Below, piece by piece: positions 1 to 5,280 of a stretch of 5,280 nt of DNA. The position numbers and the translations under genes are program-made. Position 1 is the stretch's first letter. Every line of letters starts with the position of its first letter. The notes under the pieces are model-generated. The model did not search any database. It was not told where the DNA came from and saw nothing but the letters and a program-made list of their open reading frames with translations. Source of the DNA: an uncultured Ruminococcus sp. (GTDB lineage: Bacteria; Bacillota; Clostridia; Oscillospirales; Acutalibacteraceae); NCBI GenBank assembly GCA_902783065.1, contig CACZPV010000275.1:1-5280 (forward strand), written 5' to 3'.

Positions 1-135
1 AAGAAGGTTAGCGAGCATAGAAGGTTTTGTAAGATCGTTGATAGCAACAACTTCATAACCTTCAGCACCAAACATCTGTCTGAATGCAAGACGACCGATA
101 CGGCCAAAACCGTTAATAGCAACTTTAACTGACAT
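1..135 (-). CDS. gapA: Glyceraldehyde-3-phosphate dehydrogenase, N-terminal part (runs off the left edge)
   Basis: Glycolytic enzyme of the cytosol. It oxidises and phosphorylates glyceraldehyde 3-phosphate to 1,3-bisphosphoglycerate using NAD+. Only the first 45 residues lie in the window, all in the Rossmann NAD-binding half. They begin MSVKVAINGFGRIGRLAFRQ, with the diagnostic dinucleotide-binding loop NGFGRIGR at residues 8-15. The segment VVAINDLT (29-36) follows, where D34 sits at the end of the second strand and would contact the adenosine ribose. The catalytic Cys and the C-terminal domain are outside the window. The start is fixed by AGGAGG (144-149 on the complement), 8 bases before the ATG. 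The gene is downstream of, but separated by a terminator (411-447) from, the membrane-protein gene, so it has its own promoter. The family assignment is certain. Whether this is the glycolytic or a second paralogue cannot be told from 45 residues. Confidence 0.97.
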   Translation of the reverse strand, partial: MSVKVAINGFGRIGRLAFRQMFGAEGYEVVAINDLTKPSMLANLL

Positions 136-322
136 GGGAATTACCTCCTGAAAATTTTCTCTGTCTATAACTGAACAAAACATCCGCAAAACTCTACTCG
201 TCCTTTTTCATACCCCACAACGGTTGAAAACAACACAGAGAAGCAGAACAATTTAATTTTTTAAGTATTCCGATATTTTCCGAACATCTTATAAAGCTTT
301 GCTCATTTATAGTACTGTAATT
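136..322 (-). other. gapA 5' leader (predicted untranslated region)
   Basis: Roughly 180 bases lie between the predicted gapA start site (about 316) and its ATG, with no ORF of note. The SD core AGGAGG is at 144-149. On the transcribed strand TTCTCTGT (242-235) is perfectly complementary to ACAGAGAA (164-157). This would close a loop of about 70 nt just upstream of the SD. A small hairpin GTTG-TTTT-CAAC sits inside that loop. This could be a folded leader affecting message stability or translation, but an 8-bp match at this distance could also arise by chance. Confidence 0.35.
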
Positions 323-351
323 ATTTTATAGCATTTTAATAAAAATTACAA
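323..351 (-). promoter_or_regulatory. Probable gapA promoter
   Basis: Read on the complement, TTGTAA (351-346) is followed by an AT-rich spacer and TGCTATAAAAT (333-323). Two readings are possible. One is an extended -10, TGC-TATAAA, with a 15-base spacer. The other is TAAAAT with a 17-base spacer. Long A/T tracts upstream (about 361-395) could act as an UP element. The site lies between the upstream terminator and gapA, as expected for an independent, highly expressed glycolytic gene. Confidence 0.5.
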
Positions 352-352
352 G

Positions 353-372
353 TGTTTACGTAAAATTTAACA
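353..372. promoter_or_regulatory. Imperfect dyad just upstream of the gapA -35 (possible operator)
   Basis: The perfect 10-base palindrome TTTACGTAAA (355-364) abuts the predicted -35 of gapA. It lies inside a wider imperfect dyad with arms TGTT (353-356) and AACA (369-372). The complement also reads TTGTTAA (373-367), which matches one half-site of the redox repressor Rex. The partner half at the expected spacing is poor (TACGTAA). A regulator site is therefore only a suggestion in a very AT-rich stretch. Confidence 0.2.
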
Positions 373-410
373 AAAAAATTTTAAAATTTTTCCTTATACT
401 AATACATGAT

Positions 411-447
411 AAAAAATTCACCGTCCCGCCGGTGGCGGAACGGTGAA
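411..447 (-). terminator. Rho-independent terminator of the citrate synthase / membrane protein unit
   Basis: On the complement, arm 447-434 (TTCACCGTTCCGCC) pairs with arm 430-417 (GGCGGGACGGTGAA) around the loop ACC. This gives 14 pairs including one G-U, followed at once by T6 (416-411). The hairpin begins only 6 bases after the stop codon of the gene ending at 454. Taken with the absence of a terminator between the two upstream genes, it marks the end of the leftward transcript. Confidence 0.9.
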
Positions 448-453
448 AACGTT

Positions 454-1884
454 TTATTTATCCGTATCCATTTCATCAAGCATACGGAAGATTTCATCAT
501 AATCATTCTGGCTGTTTTCATCAGCAAAAATGTCTTCATCATCAAAATCAGTAAAGCTGTCATCAACATATTCTTCTTTTTCAGCTTTCTGATCCGTATA
601 AGATGGTACTTCAAATTCTTCTTCCTGAGGTTCCTGTTCAATTTCCTCAGAATATTCGGCAGCTATGTTTTTGATTGTGATTGAAGCCGACTCGTTTTCT
701 GAAATACTTTCAAAAGTCATAGGTGCAGGCTTACTGTCCATAATACTTTCAAAGGTCATCGGTGACGGCTCAATAATTTCATCCTGTTCTCCGGTACTTT
801 CACTGATTGCTTTATTGAGATTGGAAAAATCAAGCGAATCAGTTTTGTCAAATTTCAAAACAAAATCTTCGGTTTTATCAGAGTCAGAAGCATCATCATC
901 TTCCACGGTACGAATCATTCCGCTGCTTTTAACTTTTCCTGAATTTTTCTTTTTGCTGCCTGTTCCCTTTGGAGTTTCATCTTTCTTAGCCGGTCGTTCC
1001 GAAGAAATCGAACCAAGAAATTCGGGATCATCCTCATCGTCATCCTCGCCGTCAAGTCTTTCGATTACAGCATTTTTAGCATTGCTTATAACAAAAGCTG
1101 CCGTATATGCCACAAATGACAGGTCACCGATACAGGTCATTATTCTGCCGATGGTAGGCTCGATAACGAGTGTATCAATTCCGGATGCATCGGGAGTGGG
1201 GGAGAACATTTTAATCATAATATCAATTGTCGTAATCAAGCCGCACATAATATAGCATATACCATAGAGAGTGGTTCTGCGTACTGATGCTCTCGGACCA
1301 ATTTCAGCAAAAAGCATTGCCTGATAAAAAAGGAACAGCATCAGAAAGGTCACAGAGATAACATCAAACATTTCAGTTGCATGGATAGACACCTTGGAAT
1401 ACTCTATAAACAAAGTAATCAGTCTGCCGCATGCCCATGCCGGAAGAAGCAGTCCCGCAAGAGGAAAGCGAATCATTCCATTATGTCCTGTAAAAGATAT
1501 GCATGATTCATAAAGTAATATTGCACCGCCTGCCAGACTAAGCAAACACATAATAATGCTGCCTGCCATAGACTCTGAAGATCCAAGGGAAAAAAGCGAA
1601 AGTATTCCCGTGCCAAGAAGGGAAACCGCAGAAACAAATCCAAAAAAACCGGTAATTCTGCTTTTTGGAGGTGTAAGTTCAACTTCCACTCTCCTATCGG
1701 CAATCAGCAGCATAATGCCTATCAGCCACACAACAATGATAGAAACAACAAAAATTGCTGCACATACACCGGAATCCACAAAAAATCCGATTCCTTTTAC
1801 ATTAAATACGGTATCACATAATTTAGCAATACCGCCTATGATACCAAAAATAATCATAGGAATCCACAGTTTGTTGATTTTCAT
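454..1884 (-). CDS. Unrecognised polytopic membrane protein with long acidic C-terminal tail
   Basis: I do not recognise the family. The 476-residue product has two parts. Residues 1-270 carry about eight hydrophobic segments (near 7-27, 39-62, 77-98, 107-127, 140-160, 173-194, 205-226, 247-267). Basic stretches such as RRVEVEL (64-70) and RASVRR (198-203) lie between helices. Residues 271-476 form a hydrophilic, Asp/Glu/Ser-rich and probably disordered tail. It contains GEDDDEDD (279-286), a Lys/Gly patch near 300-320, a 13-residue tandem repeat (375-407) and a very acidic end near 438-472. With an even number of helices both ends would lie on the same side, probably the cytoplasm. There is no enzyme motif and no signal peptide cleavage site. 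The ATG is preceded by AAGGAG (1893-1898 on the complement) at 8 bases. It follows citrate synthase by 71 bases with no terminator between, so co-transcription is likely. A metabolic link is not shown by the sequence. Confidence 0.9.
   Translation of the reverse strand: MKINKLWIPMIIFGIIGGIAKLCDTVFNVKGIGFFVDSGVCAAIFVVSIIVVWLIGIMLLIADRRVEVELTPPKSRITGFFGFVSAVSLLGTGILSLFSLGSSESMAGSIIMCLLSLAGGAILLYESCISFTGHNGMIRFPLAGLLLPAWACGRLITLFIEYSKVSIHATEMFDVISVTFLMLFLFYQAMLFAEIGPRASVRRTTLYGICYIMCGLITTIDIMIKMFSPTPDASGIDTLVIEPTIGRIMTCIGDLSFVAYTAAFVISNAKNAVIERLDGEDDDEDDPEFLGSISSERPAKKDETPKGTGSKKKNSGKVKSSGMIRTVEDDDASDSDKTEDFVLKFDKTDSLDFSNLNKAISESTGEQDEIIEPSPMTFESIMDSKPAPMTFESISENESASITIKNIAAEYSEEIEQEPQEEEFEVPSYTDQKAEKEEYVDDSFTDFDDEDIFADENSQNDYDEIFRMLDEMDTDK
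664..762 (-). repeat. 13-codon tandem repeat in the acidic tail
   Basis: PMTFESI occurs at residues 375-381 and again exactly 13 residues later at 388-394. A degenerate third copy, SITIKNI, follows in the same register at 401-407. At the DNA level the first two 21-base cores match at 19 of 21 bases, and both differences are silent. This suggests a fairly recent 39-base duplication, with the third copy older or independently drifted. In a disordered tail such short repeats often serve as binding motifs, but no partner is indicated. Confidence 0.75.
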
Positions 1885-1955
1885 ATAAAAATCTCCTTTT
1901 TATTTCATATTCAGCTGATTGTAAAACACAAAATACATTTTATTTATACGATGTT

Positions 1956-3323
1956 TCATTCTGTACGCTGTGCAATCGGCATGTATTTTTTACTATGGAC
2001 CATCGAGCGATATGCCGGACGAATGATTCTGCCGCCATAGGTAACTTCTTCCATACGGTGAGCACACCATCCGGCTATTCTCGATACCGCAAACAATGGC
2101 GTAAACATTTCACTTGGGATTCCGAGCATATCATACACAAATCCGGAATAAAAATCCACATTAGCACAGATAACCTTGGAACTGTTCTTTATTTCAGCCA
2201 TTACCTTAGGTGTAAGTTTTTCTACCAGTTTATAAAGCTCAAATTCCGCAATCATATTCTTTTCTTCTGCAATCTTTGCAGCCGTTTTTTTCAGAATAAC
2301 GGCACGAGGATCAGAAAGAGTGTACACTGCATGACCGAATCCGTAAATCAGACCTGTTCCGTCACCCTTTTCTTTACGGATAATTGATGCCAGATGGTTG
2401 TAAACCTGTTCTTCATCCTGCCAATCCTCTACACTCTTTTTAAGCTCGTTCATCATAGTACGCACTCTGAGATTAGCTCCGCCGTGACGGGGACCTTTAA
2501 GAGAACCTATTGCTGCCGCAATAGCAGAATATGTATCTGTTCCTGAACTTGAAAGAACTCTTGTGGAAAATGTTGAGTTATTACCGCCGCCGTGTTCCGC
2601 ATGGAGAATCATGCAAAGGTCGAGCAGCTTTGCTTCCGAATCAGTAAATTTTGTATCAAACCTCAGCGCACGAAGGATAGATTCGCTTGTAGAAAGAGAA
2701 AGGTCGATGGGATGAAAGAACATACTTTGTTTATCGAATGCCCTTCTTTTAACCTGATAAGCGTATGTCATTATCGTCGGAAGGGATGCCAGAAGCTGTA
2801 TAGACTGACGCATTGTATTTTCCAGAGAAGTATCATCCGGGTTTTCGTCAAATGTATAGAGTCCCAGCACAGAATGAGCAAGCTTATTCATAATATCCCT
2901 TGACGGAAGTTTCATAATCATGTCCTCCGCAAAATTATGCGGGAGTTCCCGGTAGTGTCCCAGAATGTCCTTGAATCTTGTCAGATGGGTTTCATCCGGA
3001 AGACTTCCAAACAGCAGAAGCCATGCAGTTTCCTCAAAACCGAAACGATTTTCTTCTACACAGGCATTGATAATGTCATTGACATCATAACCTCTGTAGG
3101 TAAGCTTTCCTTCGTCCGGAATCCTTTCACCATCTGCAATCATAAAACCATGAACATTACATATATTAGTAAGACCAGCCATAACGCCTGTTCCATCAGG
3201 ATTACGCAGACCTCTTTTTACTCCGTAGGTAAGATAGTCCTGATTATTAAAGCCGTTGTATCTTCGATATTCGTCACAAAGCTCGGTTAACTTATCATTA
3301 TAAAAACCGGCAGCAGCCGTCAT
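1956..3323 (-). CDS. gltA: Citrate (Si)-synthase
   Basis: Cytosolic enzyme that condenses acetyl-CoA with oxaloacetate to give citrate and CoA. In clostridia it usually feeds 2-oxoglutarate and glutamate synthesis rather than a full Krebs cycle. The 455-residue product covers the whole fold. Key regions are HAEHGGGNNST (241-251) with a substrate-binding His, GPRHGGAN (277-284) with catalytic H280, and GFGHAVYTLSDPRA (328-341) with H331 and R340. ANVDFYSG (387-394) has catalytic D390, and SRIAGWCAH (414-422) supplies R415. All catalytic residues are present. Its length slightly exceeds the roughly 430 of the E. coli enzyme because of an N-terminal extension of about 40 residues before the core. 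2-Methylcitrate synthase is a close relative and cannot be fully excluded, but no prp-type neighbours are seen. The start is the first ATG after an in-frame upstream stop, with a modest GAGGT (3335-3331) 7 bases ahead. It is the first gene of the leftward unit. Confidence 0.96.
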   Translation of the reverse strand: MTAAAGFYNDKLTELCDEYRRYNGFNNQDYLTYGVKRGLRNPDGTGVMAGLTNICNVHGFMIADGERIPDEGKLTYRGYDVNDIINACVEENRFGFEETAWLLLFGSLPDETHLTRFKDILGHYRELPHNFAEDMIMKLPSRDIMNKLAHSVLGLYTFDENPDDTSLENTMRQSIQLLASLPTIMTYAYQVKRRAFDKQSMFFHPIDLSLSTSESILRALRFDTKFTDSEAKLLDLCMILHAEHGGGNNSTFSTRVLSSSGTDTYSAIAAAIGSLKGPRHGGANLRVRTMMNELKKSVEDWQDEEQVYNHLASIIRKEKGDGTGLIYGFGHAVYTLSDPRAVILKKTAAKIAEEKNMIAEFELYKLVEKLTPKVMAEIKNSSKVICANVDFYSGFVYDMLGIPSEMFTPLFAVSRIAGWCAHRMEEVTYGGRIIRPAYRSMVHSKKYMPIAQRTE

Positions 3324-3378
3324 ATCACATACCTCATTTCATCAATCACGGGAAATCCCATACAACAATACATCATAT

Positions 3379-3407
3379 ATTTTAACTTTTTTTTGTTCAT
3401 ATGTCAA
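3379..3407 (-). promoter_or_regulatory. gltA promoter (sigma-A type)
   Basis: On the complement a perfect TTGACA (3407-3402) is followed, after exactly 17 bases including an A8 tract, by TAAAAT (3384-3379). Transcription should begin near 3372, giving a leader of about 50 bases. Within that leader lies the short near-palindrome GGGATTTCCC (3359-3350 on the complement). It could be an operator or a small hairpin 14 bases ahead of the ribosome site. Confidence 0.82.
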
Positions 3408-3458
3408 GAACAGACGACATAATACTTTAATATAGGAAAAACTTTTTATTCTATTATC

Positions 3459-3480
3459 ACCTGAATCCGTGGAACCAGGT
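3459..3480. repeat. Imperfect dyad in the gltA-spoIID spacer
   Basis: ACCTG (3459-3463) and CAGGT (3476-3480) form the outer arms, and TCC (3466-3468) and GGA (3471-3473) the inner arms, with matched 2-base gaps. This gives a 22-base symmetrical element. No T-run follows on either strand, so it is not a terminator. It lies about 50 bases upstream of the gltA -35 and 175 bases upstream of spoIID, where a regulator could bind. The rest of the 3408-3655 spacer shows no gene and no confident spoIID promoter. Confidence 0.35.
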
Positions 3481-3655
3481 ATTAATGAACAATAAAAGTG
3501 CAGTTATGATGATAGGTTTATGCTGTATTTGACATTTTAAAATCACCCGCCAAATGCGCTTTTTTGCCCGCAGCCCGGATAAGAAGTAAACGTTGAATAA
3601 CATTGGCTGCCTGTCCGTTTTTATACATTTTAAAAATTTTTTTCTGGAGAAAATT

Positions 3656-4666
3656 ATGAAGAAGAAATTTATTATTATGTTATCATTATTTCTGATTATG
3701 GCACTGCTCCCGATGCTTTCTATCAAAGAAACAACCGCATTATACAAAAAAGAACTGTCTGGCGAACCACAGTCAGAATCTGTACCATCTGATGATATAA
3801 ATTCTTCAGATCGCAGTTTTATCATACTTGATACAGCAACGGGAAAAACAATTCATATCAGTGACAAGGAGTTTCTTTATGGTGCAGTTGCCTATGAAAT
3901 GCCGCCGTCATTTGAAGAAGAGGCGCTGAAAGCACAGGCTGTAGCAGCATACACATATTTTTGCCGGCTCAGAGAACACGAACGGAAGACACCCTCTGCC
4001 GGACTTAACGGAGCCGATTTTTCTGCCGATCTTAATGAGGGACAATTTTATTACAGTAACAGCCTGTTAAAGGAAAAATGGGGAGCTTTGTACAACGATA
4101 GTATTAAAAAAATAAAAAAGGCATGTGACAGTGTATACGGACAGGTATTAACAGGTAAAGATGGTGAATTGATCGATGCCGCTTATCATGCAATTTCAAG
4201 TGGATCGACTGAGAATGCATCGGATGTTTTTGGTTTTGAAAGTGAATATCTTCGCGCCGTTGCTAGTCCCGGAGACATATATGCTCCGGATTATATCACG
4301 GATACAGTATTCAGCCTTGACGAATTTAAAGAACGGCTCCGCAGCGCAGACGGTAATATAATTTTTTCGGGGAAAGCCGAAGAATATATAAAAAAAATCG
4401 ACCGCACTTCATCGGGAACGGTCAGAAAAATAAATATCTGCGGTACAGAGCTAACCGGATCACAGATCAGAACGGCATTTGCCCTGCGAAGCGCTGCTTT
4501 TGAAATCGAATATGCCGGTGGTCTGTTCACTTTTACCGTACGGGGTTACGGTCACGGTGTAGGAATGAGTCAATACGGAGCACAAAGCATGGCAAAAAAC
4601 GGTGCAGACTATCAGGAAATTTTACAGCATTATTATGGGAATGCTGTTTTGCATACAATACAATAA
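3656..4666 (+). CDS. spoIID: Stage II sporulation protein D (peptidoglycan lytic transglycosylase)
   Basis: A 336-residue SpoIID/LytB-family protein, close to the 343 of Bacillus subtilis SpoIID. In that family it works with SpoIIP and SpoIIM at the septal membrane. It cleaves glycan strands after SpoIIP strips their peptides, letting the mother cell engulf the forespore. Residues 1-4 are MKKK and 5-22 form a single membrane anchor. A linker follows to about 53, then the SpoIID domain. Motifs are YGAVAYEMPPSF (75-86) with the predicted catalytic E81, the helix ALKAQAVAAYTYF (90-102), AYHAISSGSTENASDVF (176-192), LTGSQIRTAFALRS (266-279) and the hallmark GYGHGVGMSQYGA (297-309). The start at 3656 is preferred because GGAG (3646-3649) sits 6 bases upstream and the product then opens with a normal anchor. 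An in-frame TTG at 3593 would add 21 residues without a ribosome site. It diverges from gltA. A sigma-E promoter would be expected; TATACATT (3622-3629) resembles its -10, but no -35 fits. No downstream terminator is visible. Confidence 0.95.
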   Translation: MKKKFIIMLSLFLIMALLPMLSIKETTALYKKELSGEPQSESVPSDDINSSDRSFIILDTATGKTIHISDKEFLYGAVAYEMPPSFEEEALKAQAVAAYTYFCRLREHERKTPSAGLNGADFSADLNEGQFYYSNSLLKEKWGALYNDSIKKIKKACDSVYGQVLTGKDGELIDAAYHAISSGSTENASDVFGFESEYLRAVASPGDIYAPDYITDTVFSLDEFKERLRSADGNIIFSGKAEEYIKKIDRTSSGTVRKINICGTELTGSQIRTAFALRSAAFEIEYAGGLFTFTVRGYGHGVGMSQYGAQSMAKNGADYQEILQHYYGNAVLHTIQ

Positions 4667-4847
4667 ATTTAAATACGTGCAGTAATAGCTGGAATGGGAA
4701 AAATAGTGCAGAGGGTTAATTTTATCTAGGCTGAGAGCGATAGCAAAAATAAAAGTTTTAATAAATAGCCGGAAAAGTAATTGCAGATTATTAAAGCGGT
4801 AAGTTTTAGAAAGTAGTAAATATTTTAGCTAATATTTTATGATAATA
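4667..4847. other. AT-rich spacer after spoIID, no gene seen
   Basis: All frames are closed by frequent stops and no tRNA-like fold is visible. No GC-rich hairpin with T-run follows spoIID, so its transcript end is unclear. The only structure noted is AATATT repeated at 4831-4836 and 4844-4849, which can pair but is weak. The right end merges into the promoter at 4848. Confidence 0.5.
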
Positions 4848-4877
4848 TTGAAAATTAATGGTATAATGTAGTATAAT
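4848..4877 (+). promoter_or_regulatory. Promoter for the downstream non-coding region
   Basis: TTGAAA (4848-4853) is followed after 18 bases by a perfect TATAAT (4872-4877). A second TATAAT at 4862-4867 lacks a fitting -35. The predicted start is near 4884. Immediately downstream is a perfect inverted repeat, CATATTC-GT-GAATATG (4889-4904), which would be a 5' hairpin of the transcript or an operator over the start site. No protein gene follows, so this promoter supports a non-coding transcript. Confidence 0.6.
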
Positions 4878-4883
4878 TATAGC

Positions 4884-5190
4884 AATACCATATTCGTGAA
4901 TATGACTTCATGGATAATAAGAGATATGCCGCCCGGTGAACTGCCCGAGCTGAAACGCGATAGTCGCTTGCTTTGTTTCAGTTATTCAGACCTCATACCC
5001 GTGATTCATACTGAACATTGGATCAACATAGCATATATCTGATAAATTTGTTTTATTCAATGTAGCTTCGGGTATTAAATGGTCCAACGTCACACCGGCG
5101 CACGATTTTAGTTGCTGTAATTTAACTGCCTGAATAGCCGATTGTAAAAAGGCGAGGGTTTGTGCCGCCGTAGGCGGCACAAACCCCGCT
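4884..5190 (+). ncRNA. Candidate structured non-coding RNA with a pseudoknot, family not identified
   Basis: The segment starts at a good promoter, has no credible ORF, is more GC-rich than the flanking spacer and holds many compatible helices. H1: CTGAAAC (4950-4956) with GTTTCAG (4975-4981), enclosing GCGA-TAG-TCGC (4957-4967). H2: TATTCAG (4983-4989) with CTGAATA (5130-5136), extendable to 9 pairs with one G-U. H3: ATACCCG (4995-5001) with CGGGTAT (5069-5075), next to ACC/GGT (4990-4992/5081-5083). H4: ACATTGGAT (5015-5023) with ATTCAATGT (5055-5063), one G-U. H5: TAGTT (5109-5113) with AACTG (5124-5128), a weaker hairpin including a terminal G-U. A crossing helix joins CGCCCGGTG (4930-4938) to CACCGGCG (5093-5100), 8 pairs with one bulged C. 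The nested order H2 > H3 > H4 resembles a real fold. The 3' hairpin at 5151-5190 may cap it. A clostridial family such as the raiA motif is possible, but I cannot confirm any. Ends and strand are inferred. Confidence 0.5.
5151..5190 (-). terminator. Very stable GC-rich hairpin, T-run on the minus strand
   Basis: GGGTTTGTGCCGCC (5156-5169) pairs perfectly with GGCGGCACAAACCC (5173-5186) around the loop GTA. The stem extends by GCG/CGC (5152-5154/5187-5189) past a bulged A5155. On the minus strand it is followed by C and T5 (5150-5146), the form of a rho-independent terminator for a gene entering from the right. On the plus strand no T-run follows directly (the nearest is T6 at 5211-5216). It could still form the 3' cap or end of the candidate RNA, so a two-way role is possible. 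Confidence 0.6.
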
Positions 5191-5280
5191 CCAGAAAGTC
5201 AAAAAGTAGTTTTTTCAACGCAAAAGCTATGAAAATTACGGATTACAGCGGAGAAGAATTGTAAAATACATGATATCAAA
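5191..5280. other. Right-edge segment, no gene supported
   Basis: This 90-base end holds AAAAA-GTAG-TTTTT (5203-5215), a weak hairpin. It also holds an ATG at 5230 that opens only an 11-codon frame ending at 5263, and an ATG at 5270 cut by the window edge with no ribosome site at a proper distance. Nothing here can be called coding. Confidence 0.4.

Noticed and set aside
665..1255. 196-codon plus-strand open frame
   Set aside because: It is a shadow of the acidic, Ser-rich tail gene on the other strand. Its product is a Ser/Leu/Ile low-complexity string and it has no ribosome site.
1885..1955. Terminator or promoter between gltA and the membrane protein gene
   Set aside because: Only the 8-base palindrome TCAGCTGA is present, with no T-run hairpin and no clear -35/-10 pair, so the two genes are treated as one transcription unit.
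3529..3534. Perfect TTGACA on the plus strand as a spoIID -35
   Set aside because: At 16-18 bases downstream there is no -10-like hexamer (AAATGC at 17), so it is probably a chance match.
3593..3655. 21-residue upstream extension of spoIID from TTG
   Set aside because: There is no Shine-Dalgarno before 3593. The ATG at 3656 has GGAG at 6 bases and gives a typical MKKK-plus-anchor start.
3457..3825. 122-codon minus-strand open frame overlapping the spoIID start
   Set aside because: No ribosome site or domain. It overlaps the well-supported spoIID N-terminus and its spacer.
4986..5180. 64-codon minus-strand frame across the candidate RNA, with a GGAG about 8 bases before its GTG start
   Set aside because: Its start codon and first residues lie inside the 17-bp hairpin, and it runs antisense to the promoter-led region. 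The product has no recognisable domain. The helices explain the sequence better. A conservation test (synonymous versus compensatory changes) would settle it.
5270..5280. ATG near the right edge as the start of a new gene
   Set aside because: The nearest GGAG is 16 bases away and only three codons are visible, so it is not supportable.

Overview
The window looks like chromosomal core DNA of a low-GC Firmicute of class Clostridia. A Ruminococcus or other Oscillospiraceae-type gut anaerobe is the best guess. The evidence is AT-rich spacers, strong AGGAGG-type ribosome sites, sigma-A-like promoters, a clostridial-looking gapA start, a Si-type citrate synthase and a SpoIID engulfment enzyme. The genus call is inference from protein style only.

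Layout, left to right. (1) 1-135, minus strand: the first 45 codons of glyceraldehyde-3-phosphate dehydrogenase, which runs off the left edge. It is preceded by a long AT-rich leader and promoter region (136-410). (2) 411-3407, minus strand: a probable two-gene operon read leftward. A near-consensus promoter (3379-3407) drives citrate synthase (1956-3323). Then, after 71 bases with no visible terminator, comes an unrecognised eight-helix membrane protein with a long acidic tail (454-1884). A strong hairpin plus T-run at 411-447 ends the unit. (3) 3408-3655: a divergent spacer with an imperfect dyad. (4) 3656-4666, plus strand: spoIID, a membrane-anchored peptidoglycan lytic transglycosylase of spore engulfment. 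(5) 4667-5280: about 600 bases with no convincing protein gene. Here a good plus-strand promoter (4848-4877) is followed by a dense set of mutually compatible helices, one apparent pseudoknot and a very stable final hairpin (5151-5190). This is best explained as an unassigned structured non-coding RNA of about 300 nt, and it is the most interesting element in the window.

Functionally, gapA (glycolysis) and citrate synthase (entry to 2-oxoglutarate and glutamate synthesis) are central-carbon genes. The membrane protein seems to ride on citrate synthase transcription, but nothing in its sequence shows a metabolic role. spoIID is transcribed divergently and belongs to sporulation. I see no mobile element, CRISPR array, tRNA or rRNA.
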